Positions 14,618 through 21,429 of a stretch of 21,429 nt of DNA are shown piece after piece (the first letter of the stretch is position 1; the number at the start of each line of letters is the position of its first letter). The DNA comes from a virus. Below the pieces are notes generated by a model. That model did not search any database, was not told the DNA's origin, and worked only from the letters and a program-made list of their open reading frames with translations. The stretch spans positions 1 through 21,429 of the IMG/VR virus record IMGVR_UViG_3300012936_000216; one strand, written 5' to 3'. The translations under genes and the position numbers were made by a program.

Positions 14618-17398
14618 ATGGCTGAAACAGATGACGACCGCGGTGGTGTAAACTCTTTTCATCCGCAAGCTTACCTGATGTATCTAGTAAGCAACAATCC
14701 AGAGGCCCTAAGAGACGATTCAGCAAAGCTAACCCCTGGTACTGAAAACACTTCAGTTCATCGTCTTGGTGGTCCGTACAAGCCGCAGGATGTAATGTCT
14801 AAGGTCTACAACACGAGAGATGCATCGGGGAAAAAGCTAATTAAGGCTCACTTTTTCAACTTGGAGACTCATAAACTAACATCGCTGGTTCCAGAAGTTA
14901 GATTTTACAAGATTGATGGCAGAACCGGCGCAAAAACAACAGAGGAGCTGCTGACACCTTTCTTTTTCCCAGTTAGTGCACTTTCGGATGAGGCGGCCAC
15001 ATCAACAGGCTTCAGCCGACTCAAAGCTTCAGGGGTGCAATCCTTTACCGTAACCTATCAAGGCACAGACCCCTTTACGGCTCCAAAATATTTATCAGCT
15101 AATGTTAGTTTGTTCGTAGATAATTTAGCTAATATTTTTGACACCAGAGAGGGCTTCGCACCGCTAGCAGACATGTTTACAATATCGATACCGAAAGGCA
15201 CCAGTTCTTCTGAAAACGGCTCTGCTACTGTGGTTTCAGGTGATCTATCTAGGCCAATTGAGGTCGTCGCAACATTAGGGTATGCAGACCCAGGAACCAG
15301 ATTTCTTTTGGAGGAGGAGATAGAGGAAATAAAGGAGGCAAACATAACTCTTAGAATGAATGTTATTCACCATTCTATAGACGTCAGTCAAGACGGCTCA
15401 GCAACAATAAGTATAAAATATACAGCAAGAATTGACAACACTCTAAACGATAAAGTGTTCAGCGCTACAGACTCCCCGGTGAACATACTAAAAAGAGCAG
15501 ACATAAGACAACTGCTCGAAGAGGGCGGCACTGACATGTCAAAGTTAAATGGCAAAAAAAGCAAAGCTGGCTCTGGATATAAAAACCAAATACAAAAAAT
15601 GGCCCAAATACGTCAAATAATGGAAATTGTTGAGCAAAAAAAGAGAATTTTTGAAATAGAAACAGACCCTGGGTCTCTTGGTAGGTACTCGACACTTGGA
15701 TATGATGATCAGAAACTCAAGGACTATGAAAGGTATACAAACTCTCAAACGACCAAAAAAGATAATAACTCTACAAATCGAAAACAAAAAGAGGCTTCAA
15801 ATCCATCGCCTCCTCAAGAAACAATAGTGCCAACAAACCAATCGGGTAAAGACTTGTTTGAAAGAATAAAGGCCTTGGATAATTATGTAAGATCAATTCA
15901 TTACGTTTTATTTGGAGATTTGAGACAGGCTTTTTTTGAAAGGACAAAAAACAATCTAGAGGAAACAAAAAGCTTGATAGGTATTGCAAGCGAAGCAAGA
16001 CTCATACAGATGGTTGCAACTGGTCGTATTTCGGAGCTTGATAAAGCCTATATAATGGCTATTTCCAAGAAGAAAGCAAAAGAAAAAGCAAAAATAATAA
16101 GAATAATCCAAGGAGCTATAGAGAAGCTGAAAACCTTTAAGGTGCTCTTACCACGGGTCAGGTACAAATATGTTACGATCAACGGCGATGATAACAGTGC
16201 AGTTGATTACAAGGAGATCAACATAGCTGATGTTCCGATCTCTTTGGAAATTTATCAGGCTTTTATGTACCAAAAGATAGTAAATTCATATAGGAACACA
16301 TATACGATCCCAGCATTTTTAAACGAATGTGTTCATACGTTATTGCCCATGGCTTTTGGGTCGACATTTTCTGCAACCGGTATTGCGCCTGCTGTCATTG
16401 ATGAGGCTCCAAGCTTTACTTCCTCTACTTTCTCTGGCCCTCGAATTAGAGGAGATCTAGCAAATAAGTCGGATCTTGACCCCGTAAAGCATATACCGGG
16501 CGGAACCTCACTGTCTCCAACCAAGATTGATGATGCGTGTGACTACTTTGTAATATATCAAAATATAGACAAAGTGCTAGCATCCGACAAAGGTGGAGAC
16601 TTAGATGAAGATTCAAAAAATGGTATATATCATTTTCAAATTGGGAAAAACAGAGGACTCATAAAGGAGATAACATTCAGCCGCTTCGACGTGCCATATG
16701 CCCAAGAGCAGTTGATGACAAACCAAGTAGGCCAATACGATGAGTTGAAGATGCCATATAAGGCGGACATACAGATGTTTGGAAACAATTTATTCATGCC
16801 AGGAAGTCAGATATTTATAGACCCTAGCAACATAGGCTTCGGTAATCCTAGAGATCCAATCTCGCCGGCTTATAAATTAGGTTTGGGGGGATACTATACA
16901 GTCATAAGTGTTGAAACTGGTTATCAAGGAGGTGTGATGACCACGACGCTAGGGTGCTCTTTTGGTTCTCATGCAAGGATAGAAAAAGAAAGAACAGAAA
17001 CTGCGAAGGTAGAAACGAAAATTGAGACAATCAATACACCACAAGTGAGCAATGATTCAGAGCCTAATGAAATCCCCGCAGACTTGCAGACAGCTGCAAC
17101 AAGTGGTAACAATTTTGAAACTAGAATTCAGCAGCTAAGAACTCCCGGTAGAGGTGATTCTGTCGCTGATGCACCTCTTGCTCGTGCAATATCCAATGAC
17201 TATGTTTTACATAAAAACACCATAATCAACAGGATACCTGGAGTTATTGATAAGGAAATAAATCCCTTCTCCGGAGCAGTTCGCTATAATCTTGTAACTG
17301 GCTTCATCATAGAGATAGACCCTAGCAGGGGAGACACAGACTCTGTTCGCTTGGTGACAGGTGAGGGACACAGTAAATATAGGAGCTCTGGCACATGA
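14618..17398 (+). CDS. large baseplate hub-like virion protein
   Basis: The product has 926 residues. Residues 1-290 are beta-rich (FFNLETHKLTSLVPEVRFYKI). Residues 305-500 are helical and lysine-rich, with a Ser/Asn/Pro linker near 385-410. Residues 670-785 carry KNRGLIKEITFSRFDVPYA, QMFGNNLFMPGSQIFIDPS, LGLGGYYTVISVETGY and MTTTLGCSF, the GN-x-x-x-x-PG-x-x-I and GGYY-x-V pattern of hub proteins (gp27/gpD class). The C-terminal 140 residues are polar and end in a small domain (IINRIPGVIDKEINPFSGA). T4-like cyanophages encode comparably large baseplate proteins, some annotated VrlC-like; relation to those is possible but unproven. It begins right after the stop of the gp53-like gene and overlaps the next gene by 4 bases (ATGA), so expression is coupled on both sides. 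Confidence 0.6.
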   Translation: MAETDDDRGGVNSFHPQAYLMYLVSNNPEALRDDSAKLTPGTENTSVHRLGGPYKPQDVMSKVYNTRDASGKKLIKAHFFNLETHKLTSLVPEVRFYKIDGRTGAKTTEELLTPFFFPVSALSDEAATSTGFSRLKASGVQSFTVTYQGTDPFTAPKYLSANVSLFVDNLANIFDTREGFAPLADMFTISIPKGTSSSENGSATVVSGDLSRPIEVVATLGYADPGTRFLLEEEIEEIKEANITLRMNVIHHSIDVSQDGSATISIKYTARIDNTLNDKVFSATDSPVNILKRADIRQLLEEGGTDMSKLNGKKSKAGSGYKNQIQKMAQIRQIMEIVEQKKRIFEIETDPGSLGRYSTLGYDDQKLKDYERYTNSQTTKKDNNSTNRKQKEASNPSPPQETIVPTNQSGKDLFERIKALDNYVRSIHYVLFGDLRQAFFERTKNNLEETKSLIGIASEARLIQMVATGRISELDKAYIMAISKKKAKEKAKIIRIIQGAIEKLKTFKVLLPRVRYKYVTINGDDNSAVDYKEINIADVPISLEIYQAFMYQKIVNSYRNTYTIPAFLNECVHTLLPMAFGSTFSATGIAPAVIDEAPSFTSSTFSGPRIRGDLANKSDLDPVKHIPGGTSLSPTKIDDACDYFVIYQNIDKVLASDKGGDLDEDSKNGIYHFQIGKNRGLIKEITFSRFDVPYAQEQLMTNQVGQYDELKMPYKADIQMFGNNLFMPGSQIFIDPSNIGFGNPRDPISPAYKLGLGGYYTVISVETGYQGGVMTTTLGCSFGSHARIEKERTETAKVETKIETINTPQVSNDSEPNEIPADLQTAATSGNNFETRIQQLRTPGRGDSVADAPLARAISNDYVLHKNTIINRIPGVIDKEINPFSGAVRYNLVTGFIIEIDPSRGDTDSVRLVTGEGHSKYRSSGT

Positions 17399-18552
17399 CT
17401 AGTAATATAAGATTCTCCGGAGGGCAAACAGACACTTTGCATGAAGAGTTTACTGAAAGAGAGAAATATAGAAATTATGCGAATTTTCCTGGCTCTATAG
17501 ACGTCATCTATGATAAGATATCTTATGGTTTGATAAATTCAAACTATGAGCCGATCTATATAGTACCAAATTCTCTGATCTTTGAAAATTTTGCACCTTA
17601 TGCGCCAAATGTTGAAGCCTTGAAATTTGTGACTGATACTTTTTCTGATTTTCGAAATGCTTATCTGGACAAAGTTTCAAACAGTAGCCGCTCTACACCT
17701 AAGTTTCTCGGAGAAATAATTCCTGTCTTAGGCTACTCTTCTCTGGAAGAGGTCTATTCTCGATACATGGTTTTTACAAATACAAAATATTCTACCATAC
17801 TAGAATCTAACAAGAGCGTAAATGACTTTAATTGTTTCTTGACCGCTATAAAGTCTCTACTTAGAAAAAATGCCCATATTTTTCCCGTAACTAGAAGCGG
17901 ATTTATTTTGTCAAACAAGAATATCCCGAGAACCTCTGGAATAACAATTGAATTAGCAAAACTAGACTACAATCTAGATTTTGAAAAAGGCCAGATCATA
18001 CAAAGTGAGGATTTCTATTGTTATGCGCAGTTTGCAAAAAATTTTGGATTTTATATAGACAAATATAGCCCATGGCGACTATATGCGAATTTGGAACACG
18101 AAACAATACAACAGAGAATAATAAGGGGAAGAGAAAATTTTGATTCTGCAGAAGCAGTAATAAACCAGACCTTTCGCTTGAGGTCGCATCGAGACGATCT
18201 ATATGATTTGCAAGATTTCATACTAAAAACATACAACCAAATAGTTAGTAACACGCCGTTTTACGTGGAGTCCAAATACAACCCTCAGAGTAACACAACA
18301 AGTAGAGAGATAATCATTCGACCTGATGATAAGCGGTTTTCGACTGAGCAGTGGCTCGAGCTTTTGTTGGAAGTAAGAATGTTAGAACTGCAGGTGTACA
18401 ATTTAAATGAATTTACTTTTCATCGCGATTCTGTTATAATGACAAATAAACTTTACGGCCCGCAGGCGGCAATTGACAGTCTTGGGTCGATTTGTTCAAA
18501 TTATATAAGAGCTAAGTATGAAAGAAGAAAGCATGGTAATTCAACCCCTTGA
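17395..18552 (+). CDS. unrecognised protein at the end of the baseplate block
   Basis: The family is not recognised. The 385-residue product is rich in Tyr, Asn, Ser and Phe, has no signal peptide or membrane helix, and has only two cysteines besides the C-terminal region. Notable segments are LGEIIPVLGYSSLEEVYSRY, KSVNDFNCFLTAIKSLL, ISLSNKN-like RSGFILSNKNIPRTSGITIE, and FYIDKYSPWRLYANLE. The last is a conserved-looking Pro-Trp-Arg-Leu block. It starts inside the stop of the hub-like gene (ATGA) and overlaps the polymerase gene by 35 bases, so it belongs to the same transcript. A virion structural or baseplate assembly protein is the simplest guess from context; nothing in the sequence proves it. 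Confidence 0.7.
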   Translation: MTSNIRFSGGQTDTLHEEFTEREKYRNYANFPGSIDVIYDKISYGLINSNYEPIYIVPNSLIFENFAPYAPNVEALKFVTDTFSDFRNAYLDKVSNSSRSTPKFLGEIIPVLGYSSLEEVYSRYMVFTNTKYSTILESNKSVNDFNCFLTAIKSLLRKNAHIFPVTRSGFILSNKNIPRTSGITIELAKLDYNLDFEKGQIIQSEDFYCYAQFAKNFGFYIDKYSPWRLYANLEHETIQQRIIRGRENFDSAEAVINQTFRLRSHRDDLYDLQDFILKTYNQIVSNTPFYVESKYNPQSNTTSREIIIRPDDKRFSTEQWLELLLEVRMLELQVYNLNEFTFHRDSVIMTNKLYGPQAAIDSLGSICSNYIRAKYERRKHGNSTP

Positions 18553-19657
18553 AATAGAAAACAATTGTGTAGGAATTTTTGCAAAAGACACATTTTATTT
18601 TGAAGACTTTAGTGAGCCTCTGCTGTCATCTAAATACTGCTGGTCTTATTCTCCTATAATTAAGAATGACCTAGATTATGAATTTGTTAGCGTTTTCTTG
18701 AAAAAAGAAAACTTGAAAAACTATTCTTCAGATCCCGCTAAGTATGAAGCAACTGAAAGCTTGCTTAAGGCTCAAAAAAAAGCTTCAAGCATTGCAAAGA
18801 TAGATTGTTCGGAATTATGCTTCTTTGATGTAATCCCAGATCATCTACTAAACAAATGGTTTATACTGAGAGATGAAGCAATTTCGAACGTTTTAGAAAA
18901 AAATAAAAAACCAGATGACTATGATATTTTGCATAAAATCCACGTCCTGACCTCTGAAATTTCAAAAAAACCGATAAATTTTTTGAATCAAGATAAAAGA
19001 ATAATTTACGACATCTACTCTTCGGCCACTGGGAGGTTGACCACCAAAAAAAGTTCAGTTCCTATATTAAATATAAGCAAGCCTGAGCGACATGCCCTTA
19101 AGCCAAAAAATGACCTCTATTTAGAGCTGGATATAAATGGCGCAGAGATTAGGACTCTGCTAGCTTTTTCTGGAATCGAGCAACCCAGAGAAGATATACA
19201 TAGCTGGAATATGAAATCGTTACCATCCTGGGTCACAAGAGCAGAAGCAAAAGAAAAGTTTTTTGCATGGCTTTACAACCCGACTGCAGAGAATAAGGAT
19301 TATGAAAAATATTATAATAAAAAAGCGTATCTGAGATACTATGATGGCGGAATCGTAAAAACCCCATTCGGTAGACGATTGCCTGTTGATGAACGTAGGG
19401 CTCTAAATTACTTGCTTCAATCAACAACTAGTGATATAGTGTTAGCTAGCTCTTATAATATAATGAAGCTTTTAAAAAATAGAAAAAGCCACATTGCATT
19501 TACGATGCACGATTCTGTCATTCTCGACTTTGCAAAAGAAGACCATCATTTGGTGAGAAAAATTAAAGATATTTTTGAAAGCAATATATTTGGAAAATTT
19601 TTATCTACAGTAAGTATTGGAAAAGACTTTGGAAATTTAAGGAAAATTGAAATTTGA
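18518..19657 (+). CDS. compact family A DNA polymerase without exonuclease domain
   Basis: The product has 379 residues. The palm and fingers motifs of family A polymerases are all present: TGR at 171-173, motif A with D205 and E210 (ELDINGAEIR), the O-helix R241-x3-K245-x3-F249-x3-Y253 with the exact spacing of E. coli Pol I (R754/K758/F762/Y766), GGIVKTPFGRRLP at 277-289, Q301 (LQSTTSDIV), and motif C H331-D332 (TMHDSVILDF). Both catalytic aspartates are kept, so activity is expected. Pol I has 928 residues and its Klenow part about 600; here the N-terminal ~110 residues show no 3'-5' exonuclease motif and the thumb looks short. The usual Gly after the O-helix Tyr is Asn. T4-like phages normally use a family B polymerase (gp43). 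It overlaps the upstream gene by 35 bases and the downstream one by 4. The alternative start ATG at 18533 would remove five residues. Confidence 0.85.
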   Translation: MKEESMVIQPLEIENNCVGIFAKDTFYFEDFSEPLLSSKYCWSYSPIIKNDLDYEFVSVFLKKENLKNYSSDPAKYEATESLLKAQKKASSIAKIDCSELCFFDVIPDHLLNKWFILRDEAISNVLEKNKKPDDYDILHKIHVLTSEISKKPINFLNQDKRIIYDIYSSATGRLTTKKSSVPILNISKPERHALKPKNDLYLELDINGAEIRTLLAFSGIEQPREDIHSWNMKSLPSWVTRAEAKEKFFAWLYNPTAENKDYEKYYNKKAYLRYYDGGIVKTPFGRRLPVDERRALNYLLQSTTSDIVLASSYNIMKLLKNRKSHIAFTMHDSVILDFAKEDHHLVRKIKDIFESNIFGKFLSTVSIGKDFGNLRKIEI

Positions 19658-20517
19658 GAAACATTTTAGCAATCGGAAATGCAGCTTCGTCTATTGTCGA
19701 TCATTTGGCAGCATACAAAATATATAACATATATAAGATAAATAACGACCCGGCTAAATCTAAAAACACATACACCGTACCGGAGCTCGAAACAGCCGAG
19801 GAATATGAAGATTTAAGAATAGTTAGCAAGATTTCCTTTTTGAAGAAAATTAAAGACGAGGTGGTATTTTTTGTCTGCGGCGCCTCCAAGAGTTCGGCAT
19901 TATCACTAAAAATATTAGAGTCTCTACACAAGAGAGGAGTAAAAATAAGCATAGTATACTTTTATCCCGAAGTAGAGTTTTTATCAACGGAACAGACCCT
20001 ACAGGAAAAGGTTATTAGAAATGTTTTGCAAGAATATACACGTTCCGGACTTTTTGAAGACATAACTCTTGTTTCTAACAAAGCCATAGAAGATTTGTTG
20101 GGAGAAACCAACGTTTTTGACTATTACAGTCAGATAAATAAAGCATTTTGTGACACTTTTCACATGATAGAGACCTTCAAGAAGACAAAACCGATTATGT
20201 CGACATTTTCAAGACTTAGAGAGTCTTGCAGGATCAAAACTATAGGAGGCAGCACATTTTCTTGTGAGGACACGCTATTTTTTCCTTTCAATCAGGAAGT
20301 AGAAATGGTATACTATTATGGTATCAACGAAGAAAAGCTGAAACAGCAGGGAAGTCTATTTAGAGACTTGACTACTAATATCAAATCTAAAATAACCGAA
20401 GAAAAGAAAGCGTATTTTGGAATCTATCCAACTCAATACGAGCATGACTACATTTATGTAGAATATTATTCACCAAAAATTCAACAAATAGTTGTTGACA
20501 CAGAGGAATCAATCTGA
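19654..20517 (+). CDS. tubulin/FtsZ-fold-like protein with eroded GTP-binding loops
   Basis: The product has 287 residues. It follows the FtsZ plan from end to end: an opening strand and loop ILAIGNAASSIVDHL (FtsZ VIGVGGGGGNAVEHM), a strand VVFFVCGASKSSALSLKIL at 70-88 (FtsZ FIAAGMGGGTGTGAAPVV), then ISIVYFYPEVEF (VAVVTKPFNFEG), a helix and DITLVSNKAIEDLL at 136-149 (SLITIPNDKLL), a QINKAFCDTFHMIE helix (AANDVLKGAVQGIAE), and a C-terminal EVEMVYYYGINEEKL with IYVEYYSPKI (ARGVLVNITAGFDLRL, LRVTVVATGI). The glycine-rich phosphate loop is replaced (CGASKSSA), and the T7 catalytic N-x-D-x-x-D has no counterpart, so GTP hydrolysis is not expected. The start is TTG overlapping the polymerase stop (TTGA), with AAGGAAAA before it. 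Inferred from reading, not from a profile search. Confidence 0.6.
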   Translation: MRNILAIGNAASSIVDHLAAYKIYNIYKINNDPAKSKNTYTVPELETAEEYEDLRIVSKISFLKKIKDEVVFFVCGASKSSALSLKILESLHKRGVKISIVYFYPEVEFLSTEQTLQEKVIRNVLQEYTRSGLFEDITLVSNKAIEDLLGETNVFDYYSQINKAFCDTFHMIETFKKTKPIMSTFSRLRESCRIKTIGGSTFSCEDTLFFPFNQEVEMVYYYGINEEKLKQQGSLFRDLTTNIKSKITEEKKAYFGIYPTQYEHDYIYVEYYSPKIQQIVVDTEESI

Positions 20518-20530
20518 TAATATGTAATTA

Positions 20531-20546
20531 TCTGGAAAACTCCAGA
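20531..20546 (+). promoter_or_regulatory. small perfect hairpin between genes
   Basis: TCTGGA and TCCAGA flank an AAAC loop, a 6-bp perfect stem in the 64-base gap before the ATPase gene. No T tract follows, so it is not a standard terminator. It could be an RNA processing or stability element, or chance. Confidence 0.35.
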
Positions 20547-20581
20547 AAGATTGAATTACTACCACAATACAAGGAAATAAA

Positions 20582-21429
20582 ATGTCTAACCACGCGAAGA
20601 AAATTACCCTCACGCCAAATATAAATATCTTAAGAACTTTCACAAATAAAATGTATAAAGACTACAGAGCCGCAATTGATGAATATGTCTCTAATGCAAT
20701 CGACTCGATTATTAGAGACTACCAGCAAAACCCTGATTCAACGAAAAAGTATAAAATCATAACTGCACGTAAGGGCAATGATTTAATTATTATTGATAAT
20801 GGCTCTGGTTGTGTTGGAGAAGATATTTTGAACGTAACACAGCTCGGCGCCTCAGGAACGAGAGAGTTAGGAATCTCTGGGTCACACGGAACCTATGGAG
20901 CCGGCTGCACAAGTGCTGCATTTTATTTGGCAGGCCAAGGCAATGTTTGTACCCTGACAGCCGTTTCCTTTATTGGACCAGATCGGGCTTATTCAAAATT
21001 TGACCCCAAAATGATGGAACAATCAAAAGAACCCTGGCAGTATTTATATAGCATCGACCCAGGCGAAAGCCCGGACTTTTCAGAAAAGCTAAGTTTCCTA
21101 GAAAAAATTCTTCCAGAGGACAGTGCTTCTGGGATTGCTATCTTCATTGAAAATGGCTGTAACAAATTCCCAAAAAAGATATCTGAAGCCTGGAAAAATA
21201 TAAGTAAAAATTTGCAAGCTAACTATGCGTATAAATTTTTACAAATGTCTCAAATGGGAATTGATGTTGAGTTTGTTTTCTTGAATAACAACAAACGCGC
21301 GGAGAAAGCTTGCTTTAGAATTTCTGATGCACTTCAAGATAACTTAGATTACAAGCCGGCCCCAGAAGAAATCAATTGGTTCATAGGCGGCCCAAATTAT
21401 GAATATGAATATAAAACATTTTTTGGCCT
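20582..21429 (+). CDS. GHKL-type ATPase (Hsp90/MORC/topoisomerase-like), 3' end cut by window edge
   Basis: The frame is open from ATG 20582 to the last base (282 codons visible), so the C-terminus is outside the window. The Bergerat ATP fold is clear: N box E34-x3-N38 with D41 (IDEYVSNAIDSI), G1 box D72-x-G74-x-G76 (IIDNGSGC), and G2 box GTYGAG at 103-108. These bind Mg-ATP in Hsp90, MutL, gyrase B, histidine kinases and MORC proteins. The layout from N box to the G2 box (SHGTYGAGCTSAAFYL) is closer to Hsp90, MORC or topoisomerase VIB than to gyrase B; T4 gp39, a phage GHKL protein, is of the gyrase type. No transducer or kinase domain can be judged in the visible part. A good ribosome binding site, AAGGAAAT, precedes the start. 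Its substrate and partner are unknown; it follows the tubulin-like gene in the same direction. Confidence 0.8.
   Translation, partial: MSNHAKKITLTPNINILRTFTNKMYKDYRAAIDEYVSNAIDSIIRDYQQNPDSTKKYKIITARKGNDLIIIDNGSGCVGEDILNVTQLGASGTRELGISGSHGTYGAGCTSAAFYLAGQGNVCTLTAVSFIGPDRAYSKFDPKMMEQSKEPWQYLYSIDPGESPDFSEKLSFLEKILPEDSASGIAIFIENGCNKFPKKISEAWKNISKNLQANYAYKFLQMSQMGIDVEFVFLNNNKRAEKACFRISDALQDNLDYKPAPEEINWFIGGPNYEYEYKTFFG

Noticed and set aside
18518-19657. Polymerase gene as a decayed remnant
   Set aside because: All catalytic and nucleotide-binding residues and their spacing are intact, and the frame is unbroken with tight overlaps on both sides.
20620-20627. TATAAATA on the + strand at the start of the ATPase gene
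   Set aside because: It is inside the coding sequence (Asn-Ile-Asn codons), downstream of the start codon, so it is unlikely to be that gene's promoter.
1-21429. tRNA genes, CRISPR arrays, insertion sequences, attachment sites
   Set aside because: Looked for by eye; no cloverleaf with a T-loop sequence, no spaced direct repeats, and no transposase or integrase was found.

Overview
The window is a stretch of a tailed-phage genome of the T4 superfamily (contractile-tail myovirus), or a prophage or metagenomic fragment of one. All supported genes lie on the + strand. They are tightly packed, often overlap by a few bases, and mostly carry strong AAGGAG-type ribosome binding sites. The base composition is AT-rich, about 40% GC by eye. 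No host gene, tRNA, integrase or transposase was seen, so the host cannot be named. The mix of T4-like neck and tail proteins with fibre-type repeats resembles marine T4-like phages; that is an impression, not a database result.

Layout. Bases 1-2754 hold the neck and tail-terminator genes: a gp13-like neck protein cut by the left edge, a gp14-like neck protein, and a gp15-like tail-completion protein with an extra C-terminal domain. Bases 2755-3918 hold three small genes: two distantly similar coiled-coil proteins and, between them, a DUF5659-like protein. Bases 4006-6681 encode a large fibre-like protein built from repeats, with a strong internal ribosome binding site and start codon. A clear rho-independent terminator follows at 6711-6745. 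Bases 6839-10807 encode a very large tail sheath (gp18-like, 1098 aa) and the tail tube (gp19-like). Bases 10850-17398 encode the baseplate and hub assembly: a gp26-like zinc-ribbon hub protein, a short overlapping chaperone-like reading frame that may be reached by +1 frameshifting, a tape-measure protein, a gp48/gp54-like tube-cap protein, a gp53-like LysM wedge protein and a 926-aa hub-like protein. An unrecognised 385-aa protein follows.

The right end, 18518-21429, breaks the pattern. A compact family A DNA polymerase lacking a visible exonuclease domain overlaps the last structural gene. Overlapping its stop codon is a gene whose product looks like a tubulin/FtsZ-fold protein with eroded GTP-binding and catalytic loops. 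Last comes a GHKL-type ATPase cut by the right edge. These three genes, placed directly downstream of baseplate genes, are the most unusual part of the window.

The gene order joins two T4 late blocks (13-14-15-18-19 and 26-51-29-48/54-53). The terminase genes 16/17 are missing from between 15 and 18; small genes and the fibre-like gene occupy that place. All family assignments come from reading motifs and gene order; no database search was possible.
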